Below, one piece after another: positions 47,100 through 54,568 of a DNA stretch of 64,000 nt. The DNA comes from Arthrobacter sp. UKPF54-2 (GTDB lineage: Bacteria > Actinomycetota > Actinomycetes > Actinomycetales > Micrococcaceae). Below the pieces are notes generated by a model that worked only from the letters and a program-made list of their open reading frames with translations, did not search any database and was not told the origin of the DNA. The position numbers were made by a program, and so were the translations under genes. The first letter of the stretch is position 1; each line of letters begins with the position of its first letter. The stretch is taken from positions 1,984,001-2,048,000 of the forward strand of contig NZ_CP040174.1 of assembly GCF_007858535.1 (NCBI RefSeq). Direction: 5' to 3'.

Positions 47100-48032
47100 T
47101 TATCCGGTGACGCTGCCCTGGGTGAGGCCAGCGACGATGTAACGCTGCAAGGCGGCGAAGACCAGGAGAATCGGAACGATCACCAGCATTGCGCCGGCCA
47201 TCAGGATGCCCCAGCCGGCGCCGTTTCCTTCAGAGTTCTGCAGCAGGGTCAGGCCTACCGGCAGAGTCATGGTCTCGGGGCGGTCGGTGATGATGAGCGG
47301 CCAGATGTAGTCGTTCCACTCGCTGACCACCGTCACGAGGGCTACGGTGGCAATGGACGGCAGCGACACCGGCGCGACAACCTGCCAGAGGCGGCGCCAG
47401 TGCCCGGCACCGTCGATCTCGGCGGCTTCCAGGATGGAGCCGGGCAGCGTCATGAAATGCTGCCGCAGCAGGAAGGTGCCGAAGGCCGTGCCCAGGCCCG
47501 GAAGAATGATGCCCCAGAGCGTGTTCTTCCCGCCGATGCCCGCGATCAGGATGTAGTTCGGCAGGATCGAGACCTGGGGCGGCACCATGAGGGCCACGAG
47601 GATCACCACGAAGATGACGTTCTTGAACGGGAAGCGCACAAAGACCAGCGCGTACGCCGTCAGGATGGCGAGGATGACTTTCACCGTGGAGCCGACGGTG
47701 GTGACGATCAGGCTGTTCAGGAAGAACTGGCCGAACGGCACGGTGGTCATGGCGGTGCGGTAATTGTCGAGGTTGAGGCTTTCGGGCAGGATCTTCAGAT
47801 CCGTGGTGACGATCTCGCCGGGCTGCTTGAACGAGCTCAGCAGCATCCAGAGCAGAGGCACGACCACCACGAGGGTGGCGAGGATCAGCGGGACGTAGCC
47901 GCCGGCGATGGTCTGGACCAGATTGGCGCGGGAGAACGGCCGGTTGCGCTGCAGCGGGACCTCCGGACCGCCGTCGGGAGCGTACCCGGTGCCTGCGGCG
48001 GGATCAGGACTGACAGGGGAGAGCGTGCTCAC
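47100..48032 (-). CDS. ABC transporter permease, MalG/UgpE type
   Basis: The 310-residue protein has six membrane helices and the EAA motif EAAEIDGAGHWRRLWQVVAP that contacts the ATPase. GTG 48032 overlaps the stop of the other permease (GTGA). The first ~30 residues are a cytoplasmic Pro/Gly-rich tail. It forms the channel with the permease at 48029-48979. Confidence 0.92.
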   Translation of the reverse strand: MSTLSPVSPDPAAGTGYAPDGGPEVPLQRNRPFSRANLVQTIAGGYVPLILATLVVVVPLLWMLLSSFKQPGEIVTTDLKILPESLNLDNYRTAMTTVPFGQFFLNSLIVTTVGSTVKVILAILTAYALVFVRFPFKNVIFVVILVALMVPPQVSILPNYILIAGIGGKNTLWGIILPGLGTAFGTFLLRQHFMTLPGSILEAAEIDGAGHWRRLWQVVAPVSLPSIATVALVTVVSEWNDYIWPLIITDRPETMTLPVGLTLLQNSEGNGAGWGILMAGAMLVIVPILLVFAALQRYIVAGLTQGSVTG

Positions 48033-48979
48033 GAGTAGTGCACCTTCCGTTCGACGAACCGCAGTTGCAGCACGGTGATGATAAGCAGGATGGCGAAGAG
48101 GACCACGGAGATCGACGCCGAGTACCCTGCCCGGTTGTAGGCGCCGAACGCCTGCAGATACGCCTCGTAAATCAGGGTGGACGTGCCGTTGCCCAGCGGG
48201 GTCATGATCCGGATCAGGTCGAAGGCCTGCAAGGAGCTGAGCATGGTGGTGATCAGCAGGAAGAAGGTGGTGGGGGAGAGCAGCGGGACGGACATGCTGA
48301 TGAAGCGGCGGAAGCCGTTCGCGCCATCCAGCGAGGCCGCCTCCATCACGTCCTTCGGGAGCGATTGGAGGCCCGCGAGGTAGACCACGGCGCAGTAGCC
48401 GAGGTTCTTCCAGATGTAAACGATGATCACCATCACCAGGGACAGCTGCGGGTCGTTGATCCACTGCGGGCTCTGCTGGCCGATCCCTCGGAGCAGCCAG
48501 GACAGCACACCGTAGCCCGGGTCGAAGATGAACAGCCAGACGAGGCCGACGCCGACCCCGCTGAGCACGTAGGGGGCGAAGACGGCGGACCGGGCGAAAG
48601 TGGTGCCCCGGACCTTGGAGTTCAGCGCGAGGGCCACCAGCAGCCCGAGGACCATGGAGCCGCCGACCGTGACGACGGTAAAGATCGCCGTGGTCCCCAG
48701 CACTGTGGGGGCGTCCGTACTGGTAAAGAAGTTGATGTAGTTGTCGAAGCCGACCACTGTGGCGTTGGCGGAGCCCAGCGTCCAGTCCAGCGTCGAGTAG
48801 TAGATGTTGTTGATCAGCGGGAGGTAGGTGAACACCGCGATCAAAGCCAGATTTGGCAGGGCCAGCGCCAGGAACACGATGAAGTCCCTGCGGGTCCGGG
48901 CGGACCAGCGTCCCCTGCGCTGGTCCGGTGCGACGGTCCGGGCGGTAGCCGCTGGACGGTCAGTCAATTGTCTAGTCAT
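48029..48979 (-). CDS. ABC transporter permease, MalF/UgpA type
   Basis: The 316-residue protein has an N-terminal membrane helix near residue 35-55 and the EAA motif EAASLDGANGFRRFISMSVP. It is the first gene of the leftward transporter operon (permease-permease-binding protein). No ATP-binding gene is nearby, so a shared ATPase of the MsmK/UgpC kind encoded elsewhere is presumed. The 235 nt between this gene and the divergent peptidase contain a short GCCTGCC/GGCAGGC palindrome but no operator I can name. Confidence 0.92.
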   Translation of the reverse strand: MTRQLTDRPAATARTVAPDQRRGRWSARTRRDFIVFLALALPNLALIAVFTYLPLINNIYYSTLDWTLGSANATVVGFDNYINFFTSTDAPTVLGTTAIFTVVTVGGSMVLGLLVALALNSKVRGTTFARSAVFAPYVLSGVGVGLVWLFIFDPGYGVLSWLLRGIGQQSPQWINDPQLSLVMVIIVYIWKNLGYCAVVYLAGLQSLPKDVMEAASLDGANGFRRFISMSVPLLSPTTFFLLITTMLSSLQAFDLIRIMTPLGNGTSTLIYEAYLQAFGAYNRAGYSASISVVLFAILLIITVLQLRFVERKVHYS

Positions 48980-49214
48980 AGGGGTCTCTAACGGATCCAG
49001 GCCTGCCGATGGCAGGCGGTTTGGGCGGGGGATCAACTTAACTTCACCACACGGTGGGTGGGCGGAACCCCGCACAAGGCCTTGCCAGAGCTTTGTTTTG
49101 CCAGGCTTCCTTGCCCGTTTACCTGTTGTTGGTTGCAGTATTCCACAATGTTCGCTTGCAGGCAGAGCGACCGCGGGGGCGGATTTCCGGGCGGCGCGGG
49201 CGCACAATGGAGCC

Positions 49215-50225
49215 ATGACTGCGATTACGGACGTGCCCGGCATCCGCGTGGGCCATGCGTCCCGGACGGGGGAGAGGTGGCTGAGCGGCGTCACCGTGGT
49301 GCTCCCGCCCTCGGACACGGTTGGCTCGGTCGATGTCCGGGGCGGCGGTCCCGGCACACACGAGACCGACGCGCTGGACCCCACCACGCTGAGCACCGCC
49401 GTCGACGCCGTGGTCCTCACCGGCGGAAGTGCCTTTGGCCTGGCGACCGCGCACGGCGCCCAGCGCTGGTGCGAGGAGCAGGGCCGGGGCTTCGCCGTTC
49501 CCGGCGGCGTGGTGCCGATCGTTCCCGCGGCCGCTATTTTCGACCTGGGCCGCGGCGGGGACTTCGCCGCACGCCCCGATGAGGCCATGGGTTACGCGGC
49601 AATCGCCGACGCCGCCGCCCGCAAGGACGGGCACGACGTCGAACGCGGCAACGTCGGCGCCGGCACGGGAGCGGCCATCGGGCGGGGAGCCTACAAAGGG
49701 GGAGTAGGCACCGCCTCCATCACCTTGGACAACGGCGTCGTCGTAGGGGCGCTCGCCGTAGTAAACGCGCTGGGACTGCCCTTTGTGGTGCCTCCGGGAC
49801 ATCCCGAACCCTCGGTGCGCTCGGTCGTTCCTCCCTTAGACGCGCGCTTCCGGGTTCCCGATTCCCCTGCGGCGGAAGCCGCACAGGATCCGCCGCCCCT
49901 CAACACCACGCTCGTCGTCGTCGCGACCAACGCAGTCCTGGACAAGGCCGAATGCAAACGCACGGCCTCAGCAGCGCACGCAGGCCTCGCCCGGGCCCTG
50001 AACCCTAGCCACACCTTGGCCGACGGCGACACGGTGTTCGCGCTGGCCACGGGCGCCGTCGGGCTGGACCGGAGTACCGAAGCAGCGCGGCAGGTGAGCC
50101 TGATTACGCTGCAGAGCGCGGCGGCCGACGTCGTCCGGCTGGCCATCCTGGACGGGATCGCGGCGGCGGCGGCGGTGGAGACGCCGGCGGGGCGTTTTCG
50201 TGCATACGGGGACGGAGTGCGCTAG
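49215..50225 (+). CDS. P1-family peptidase/amidase (NylC/DmpA-like N-terminal nucleophile hydrolase)
   Basis: The 336-residue protein begins ITDVPGIRVGHASR and contains VVLTGGSAFGLATAHGAQRW and RGNVGAGTGAAIGR. The segment PPPLNTTLVVVATNAVLDKA holds a predicted autocleavage site Asn230-Thr231, placing it with 6-aminohexanoate oligomer hydrolase (NylC)-type enzymes. In those the new N-terminal Thr is the nucleophile. The natural substrate is likely a short amide or peptide. CACAAT upstream lies 6 nt before the ATG, so a leaderless transcript is possible. It has no obvious partner; the divergent transporter may or may not be related. Confidence 0.85.
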   Translation: MTAITDVPGIRVGHASRTGERWLSGVTVVLPPSDTVGSVDVRGGGPGTHETDALDPTTLSTAVDAVVLTGGSAFGLATAHGAQRWCEEQGRGFAVPGGVVPIVPAAAIFDLGRGGDFAARPDEAMGYAAIADAAARKDGHDVERGNVGAGTGAAIGRGAYKGGVGTASITLDNGVVVGALAVVNALGLPFVVPPGHPEPSVRSVVPPLDARFRVPDSPAAEAAQDPPPLNTTLVVVATNAVLDKAECKRTASAAHAGLARALNPSHTLADGDTVFALATGAVGLDRSTEAARQVSLITLQSAAADVVRLAILDGIAAAAAVETPAGRFRAYGDGVR

Positions 50226-50236
50226 CATGGCTGGAT

Positions 50237-50265
50237 TTAACATTCGGCCCGTAATGCCGTAGTGT
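50237..50265 (+). promoter_or_regulatory. Putative infA promoter
   Basis: TTAACA (50237-50242), a 17-nt spacer and TAGTGT (50260-50265) lie about 140 nt before infA. The match to sigma-70 boxes is among the better ones in this window. Confidence 0.55.
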
Positions 50266-50406
50266 TGACTGTTGGTTGTCTGCCCTGTTGTGCCCTTTTG
50301 TGGCCCAGGGGCCGTAGGCAAGCATGCAAAACAAGCAATTAAAATCGTCCGCAGTGATCGCCGGTGCAAGCCGGAGGGGCTGTGGCAACAACAGTTAGCG
50401 GAGGGT

Positions 50407-50628
50407 ATGGCCAAGAAGGACGGGGTCATTGAGATCGAGGGCGTTGTGACTGAGGCGCTGCCTAACGCGATGTTTCGCGTTGAGCTCACCAACAAGCACA
50501 TCGTTCTGGCACACATCTCTGGAAAGATGCGCCAGCACTACATCAGGATTCTCCCTGAGGACCGGGTAGTGGTGGAGCTGAGCCCGTACGACCTGACACG
50601 TGGTCGTATCGTCTACCGCTACAAGTAA
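50407..50628 (+). CDS. infA: Translation initiation factor IF-1
   Basis: The 73-residue S1-fold protein reads [20 protein letters not shown] and ends in [16 protein letters not shown], the family signature. It occupies the A site during initiation. ATG 50407 follows GCGGAGGGT; an upstream in-frame start would add non-conserved residues. Opens the alpha cluster. Confidence 0.98.
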   Translation: MAKKDGVIEIEGVVTEALPNAMFRVELTNKHIVLAHISGKMRQHYIRILPEDRVVVELSPYDLTRGRIVYRYK

Positions 50629-50697
50629 ACACTGGGCGGCCAAGGCAATAGCCTCGGGCCGGTCCAGCTGACCAACTGCAACACGCAAAGGAACGCC

Positions 50698-50811
50698 ATG
50701 AAGGTCAAGCCGAGCGTCAAGCAGATCTGCGAAAAGTGCAAAGTGATCCGCCGTAATGGCCGGGTCATGGTGATCTGCGAGAACCCGCGCCACAAGCAGC
50801 GCCAGGGCTAA
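50698..50811 (+). CDS. rpmJ: 50S ribosomal protein L36
   Basis: The 37-residue protein reads [20 protein letters not shown] and ends in NPRHKQRQG. It keeps the zinc-binding pattern C-x2-C, C, H (Cys11, Cys14, Cys27, His32), so it is the zinc-binding form. It is preceded by AAAGGAACGCC. Confidence 0.98.
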   Translation: MKVKPSVKQICEKCKVIRRNGRVMVICENPRHKQRQG

Positions 50812-50994
50812 TTTCCTTCACAGGAAATCCTGGGTTGCTAACCCACGCAAGTAAATAAAAGGCAGCACAAGCTGATCTGGGACATTGAGCTAGAACGAGT
50901 CCGGACAGCTAACCCCCGGTCGGAGGCTGGGGCCGTACGGAATGTGCGGGTGTACTGCCTACGACCTCCGGTTTATTCAAGGAGCACTGCCACT
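50812..50994 (+). other. rpmJ-rpsM spacer with two short hairpins
   Basis: Two small stems occur in tandem: TTTCCTTCACAGGAAA and TGGGTTGCTAACCCA. Neither has a T-tract. They could be processing or regulatory structures for rpsM; S4 or another binder is possible but not shown. No gene is present. Confidence 0.45.
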
Positions 50995-51372
50995 ATGGCT
51001 CGTCTCGCTGGCGTAGACATTCCCCGCGAAAAGCGGCTGGAAATTGCGCTTACTTACATCTACGGCGTGGGCAAGACCCGTGCACACGAAACCCTGGCTG
51101 CCACCGGCATCAGCGCTGACGTTCGGGTCAAGGACCTGACCGACGCTGAGCTGGTCCAGCTGCGTGACTACATTGAAGGCAACTACAAGGTTGAGGGTGA
51201 CCTTCGCCGCGAGGTAGCCGCCGACATCCGCCGCAAGGTTGAGATCGGCAGCTACGAAGGCCTGCGTCACCGCAAGGGCCTGCCCGTACGCGGTCAGCGT
51301 ACGAAGACCAACGCCCGTACCCGCAAGGGTCCGAAGCGTACCGTCGCCGGCAAGAAGAAGGCCGGACGCTAA
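50995..51372 (+). CDS. rpsM: 30S ribosomal protein S13
   Basis: The 125-residue protein reads [20 protein letters not shown] and contains the S13 signature [20 protein letters not shown]. It contacts S19 and bridges to the 50S subunit. ATG 50995 is chosen over an upstream frame to 50944 because the product then begins at the conserved residues and a GGAG lies upstream. Confidence 0.98.
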   Translation: MARLAGVDIPREKRLEIALTYIYGVGKTRAHETLAATGISADVRVKDLTDAELVQLRDYIEGNYKVEGDLRREVAADIRRKVEIGSYEGLRHRKGLPVRGQRTKTNARTRKGPKRTVAGKKKAGR

Positions 51373-51417
51373 AAATAGCGTTCTCCCTTCCCCCAATAAC
51401 TTTCTGTAGGAGAAATA

Positions 51418-51819
51418 ATGCCCCCGAAGACTCGTGGCGCGGTTCGCAAGCCGCGTAAGAAGGACAAGAAGAATATCGCGCTGGGCCAGGCGCACATCAA
51501 GAGCACCTTTAACAACACCATCGTGTCCATCACGGACCCGAACGGTGCTGTCATCTCCTGGGCTTCGTCCGGTGAGGTTGGCTTCAAGGGCTCTCGTAAG
51601 TCCACCCCGTTCGCCGCCCAGATGGCCGCCGAAGCCGCCGCAAAGCGTGCGCAGGAGCACGGCATGCGCAAGGTTGACGTTTTCGTCAAGGGACCGGGCT
51701 CCGGACGCGAGACCGCCATCCGTTCGCTGCAGGCCGCTGGCCTCGAGGTTGGGTCCATCCAGGACGTAACCCCCAGCGCGCACAACGGCTGCCGTCCGCC
51801 GAAGCGCCGCCGCGTCTAA
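51418..51819 (+). CDS. rpsK: 30S ribosomal protein S11
   Basis: The 133-residue protein contains [20 protein letters not shown] and the C-terminal [17 protein letters not shown], the full S11 signature. It lines the E site on the 30S platform. ATG 51418 follows TAGGAGAAATA. Confidence 0.98.
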   Translation: MPPKTRGAVRKPRKKDKKNIALGQAHIKSTFNNTIVSITDPNGAVISWASSGEVGFKGSRKSTPFAAQMAAEAAAKRAQEHGMRKVDVFVKGPGSGRETAIRSLQAAGLEVGSIQDVTPSAHNGCRPPKRRRV

Positions 51820-51831
51820 TTCTTAGCCGGA

Positions 51832-51863
51832 GCTTGCCCGGACCCTCACCGGTCCGGGCAAGC
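51832..51863 (+). terminator. Hairpin between rpsK and rpoA
   Basis: GCTTGCCCGGACC (51832-51844) and GGTCCGGGCAAGC (51851-51863) pair perfectly with a 6-nt loop. No T-tract follows, so it may be a partial terminator or processing structure adjusting rpoA relative to rpsM-rpsK. Confidence 0.6.
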
Positions 51864-51911
51864 CCAGCCGCGTTAAGTCATTAGACCGATCTTTCCACCA
51901 CCTGTGTTGCG

Positions 51912-51922
51912 TCATATAGCGG
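51912..51922 (+). promoter_or_regulatory. TCATATAGCGG element upstream of rpoA
   Basis: This 11-mer ends 23 nt before the rpoA GTG and is identical to the two copies in the rpoB leader. I saw no other copy in the stretches I read, but could not run an exhaustive count. Function unknown. Confidence 0.5.
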
Positions 51923-51945
51923 ATGCTCGCCGAAAGGAAACCTAA

Positions 51946-52956
51946 GTGCTCATTGCACAGCGCCCCACCCTCTCCGAAGAGGTCGTCTCCGACAACCGTT
52001 CCCGTTTCATCATTGAACCGCTGGAACCGGGCTTCGGCTACACCCTCGGAAACTCCCTCCGCCGTACCCTGCTCTCCTCCATCCCCGGTGCCTCTGTCAC
52101 GAGCATCCGGATCGATGGCGTGCTGCACGAGTTCACCACGGTTCCGGGTGTCAAGGAAGATGTCACCGAGATCATCCTGAACATCAAGAACCTGTCGGTC
52201 TCCTCCGAGCACGACGAGCCGGTTGTTGCTTACCTGCGCAAGCAGGGCCCGGGAGTCGTCACCGCCGCGGACATCGCTCCGCCGGCCGGCGTCGAATTCC
52301 ACAACCCGGATCTGCACATCGCCACGCTGAACTCGAAGGGCAAGTTCGAACTCGAACTGACCATCGAGCGCGGCCGCGGCTACGTTTCGGCAGCTCAGAA
52401 CAAGTCCGGCGACTCCGAGATCGGCCGCATCCCGGTCGACTCGATCTACTCGCCGGTCCTGAAGGTTACTTTCCGCGTGGAAGCTACCCGTGTTGAGCAG
52501 CGCACTGACTTCGACAAGCTGATTGTTGACGTCGAGACCAAGCAGGCCATCGCCCCGCGCGATGCGGTTGCTTCGGCAGGTACCACCCTGGTGGAACTGT
52601 TCGGTCTGGCCCGCGAGCTGAACACCGCAGCTGAAGGTATCGAGATTGGCCCGTCGCCGACGGACGCTGCCCTGGCAGCGGACATGGCCCTGCCGATCGA
52701 GGATCTGGACCTCACCGTCCGTTCCTACAACTGCCTCAAGCGTGAGGGCATCCACACCGTGGGTGAACTCGTTGCCCGCTCCGAGGCTGACCTGATGGAC
52801 ATCCGTAACTTCGGTGCGAAGTCCATCGACGAGGTCAAGGCAAAGCTCGTTGAACTGGGTCTGTCCCTCAAGGACTCCCCTCCCGGTTTCGACCTTGCAG
52901 CCCGCGCCGCAGCCATCGAAGAGGACGACGCCGCTTTCAGCGACGACGAGCTCTAA
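51946..52956 (+). CDS. rpoA: RNA polymerase alpha subunit
   Basis: The 336-residue protein has the N-terminal dimerisation domain ([20 protein letters not shown]) and a C-terminal domain for UP-element and activator contacts ([40 protein letters not shown]), followed by an acidic tail. GTG 51946 follows GAAAGGAAACCTAA. Alpha initiates core assembly with the beta subunits encoded at 17091-24612. Confidence 0.98.
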   Translation: MLIAQRPTLSEEVVSDNRSRFIIEPLEPGFGYTLGNSLRRTLLSSIPGASVTSIRIDGVLHEFTTVPGVKEDVTEIILNIKNLSVSSEHDEPVVAYLRKQGPGVVTAADIAPPAGVEFHNPDLHIATLNSKGKFELELTIERGRGYVSAAQNKSGDSEIGRIPVDSIYSPVLKVTFRVEATRVEQRTDFDKLIVDVETKQAIAPRDAVASAGTTLVELFGLARELNTAAEGIEIGPSPTDAALAADMALPIEDLDLTVRSYNCLKREGIHTVGELVARSEADLMDIRNFGAKSIDEVKAKLVELGLSLKDSPPGFDLAARAAAIEEDDAAFSDDEL

Positions 52957-53031
52957 AACAGATCTTGGCCAGCAGGCTGGACGCACCGCAGCGTGCACAG
53001 CCCGCCGGCTTCCATATGAGGAGAAATAGTT

Positions 53032-53622
53032 ATGCCTACCCCCACTAAGGGTCCGCGCCTCGGAGGCGGCCCGGCTCACGAGCGCCTTATGCTCGCGAAC
53101 CTGGCAGCCGCACTGTTCGAGCACAAGCGGATCACCACCACGGTGACCAAGGCCAAGCGTCTGAAGCCCTACGCAGAGCGCCTGGTGACTTTCGCTAAGC
53201 GCGGCGACCTGGCTTCCCGCCGTCGTGTGCTCGGCCTGATCAGCAACAAGGGCGTCGTCCACGAGCTGTTCACCGACATTGCCCAGGCAGTCGAGAACCG
53301 CGACGGCGGCTACACCCGCATCACCAAGATCGGCAACCGCAAGGGCGACAACGCTCCCATGGCTGTTATCGAACTGGTTCTCGAGCCGGTTTCCGCCAAG
53401 CAGGCCGTCGTCGCCGAGGCTACTTCCGCTGCGAAGCGCGATGCAGACAAGAAGGACGCCGACAAGGCTGAAGCCGCCCCGGTCGCCGAGACCGAAGCAG
53501 CCGAAACCGAAGAGGCTCCCGAGGCTGAGGTTGCCGAGACTGCTTCTGAAGCTAAAGCCGACGAGACCGAAGAGGCTCCGGCCGCTGAGGAAGCTGCCAA
53601 GGACGAGAAGGACGCGAAGTAA
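53032..53622 (+). CDS. rplQ: 50S ribosomal protein L17 with acidic C-terminal extension
   Basis: Residues 1-125 match L17 ([35 protein letters not shown]). The remaining ~70 residues are Ala/Glu/Lys/Asp-rich (from [20 protein letters not shown]). E. coli L17 has 127 residues, so the tail is a large addition. ATG 53032 follows GAGGAGAAATAGTT. Its terminator falls inside the start of truA. Confidence 0.96.
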   Translation: MPTPTKGPRLGGGPAHERLMLANLAAALFEHKRITTTVTKAKRLKPYAERLVTFAKRGDLASRRRVLGLISNKGVVHELFTDIAQAVENRDGGYTRITKIGNRKGDNAPMAVIELVLEPVSAKQAVVAEATSAAKRDADKKDADKAEAAPVAETEAAETEEAPEAEVAETASEAKADETEEAPAAEEAAKDEKDAK

Positions 53623-53640
53623 TTCGCTAAACCCTTCTTA

Positions 53641-53646
53641 TAGACT
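53641..53646 (+). promoter_or_regulatory. Putative -10 element for a leaderless truA transcript
   Basis: TAGACT lies 7 nt before ATG 53654, and no Shine-Dalgarno precedes that ATG. This spacing suits transcription starting at or next to the A of the start codon. Confidence 0.5.
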
Positions 53647-53653
53647 TGGGTCT

Positions 53654-54544
53654 ATGAACGAGCTCAAACCCGCTGCCCCCGTTATGGGGGGCGGCGGGTT
53701 TTTGCGTATCCGGCTGGACCTGTCCTACGACGGCGGCCCGTTCAGCGGGTGGGCGCTGCAGCCCGGACTCCGGACCGTCCAGGGTGTCCTTGAGGAAGCC
53801 CTGGCCCTGCTGATCCGCCGGCCGGTTCGGGTCACGGTGGCGGGCCGCACCGATGCCGGCGTGCACGCCCGCGGACAGGTCGTGCACCTGGACCTGAGCG
53901 AGGCCGAGTGGCGCGGGCTCAACCGCGGCGCTGAACTGGACCCCTCGGCGGCCTTGCTGCGCCGGCTCCGCGGCGCCCTGAGCCGAGGGCTGGGCGAACT
54001 CAGCGGCGCGGTCGAGGTGCATCATGCCGCGGTGGCACCGGCCGGCTTTGACGCCCGATTCTCCGCGCTCTGGCGGCGCTACAGCTACCGGATCGCCGAC
54101 GGCACGGACCGCTGGGACCCGCTGGGCCGCTACTCGACACTCTGGCACAAGGAACGCCTCGACACGGCGCTGCTCAACGAGGGCGCCTCCCGGCTGCTGG
54201 GCCTGCAGGACTTCCGCTCCTACTGCAAGCCCCGCGAAGGCGCCACGACCATCCGGGAGCTGCAGCGTTTCGAGTTCACCCGCGGCGCCGACGGCGTTAT
54301 TGTCGCCACCGTCCAGGCCGACGCCTTCTGCCACAACATGGTCCGTTCCTTGGTGGGATCCGCGCTCTACGTGGGGTCCGGGGCGGAACAGCCCGGCTGG
54401 CTGTACGAACGGCTGATCGCCCGGCAGCGGGACGCCCGGTCCGTGCTCGCCGCCCCGCACCCGCTGGTGCTGGAAGAGGTGGCCTACCCGACGGCCAGCG
54501 GGCTACTGGCCAGGGCCGAGCTGACACGCGCCCGTCGCGAGTAG
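53654..54544 (+). CDS. truA: tRNA pseudouridine synthase A
   Basis: The 296-residue enzyme has the catalytic Asp in AGRTDAGVHARGQVVHLD, RYSYRIADG and the C-terminal FCHNMVRSLVGSALYVGSG. It makes pseudouridine at positions 38-40 of tRNA anticodon stems. ATG 53654 is preferred because TAGACT lies 7 nt upstream. The first ~16 residues (MNELKPAAPVMGGGG) are not part of the conserved fold and overlap the rplQ terminator hairpin; ATG 53684 is another start possibility. The next gene is convergent. Confidence 0.93.
   Translation: MNELKPAAPVMGGGGFLRIRLDLSYDGGPFSGWALQPGLRTVQGVLEEALALLIRRPVRVTVAGRTDAGVHARGQVVHLDLSEAEWRGLNRGAELDPSAALLRRLRGALSRGLGELSGAVEVHHAAVAPAGFDARFSALWRRYSYRIADGTDRWDPLGRYSTLWHKERLDTALLNEGASRLLGLQDFRSYCKPREGATTIRELQRFEFTRGADGVIVATVQADAFCHNMVRSLVGSALYVGSGAEQPGWLYERLIARQRDARSVLAAPHPLVLEEVAYPTASGLLARAELTRARRE
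53666..53703 (+). terminator. Intrinsic terminator inside the 5' end of truA
   Basis: AAACCCGCTGCCCCC (53666-53680) pairs with GGGGGCGGCGGGTTT (53687-53701), one G/T wobble, followed by TT. It is well placed to end the rpoA-rplQ message but lies within codons 5-17 of truA. Confidence 0.85.
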
Positions 54545-54568
54545 GCCCAGCCGGCTAGAGCCGGCCGA

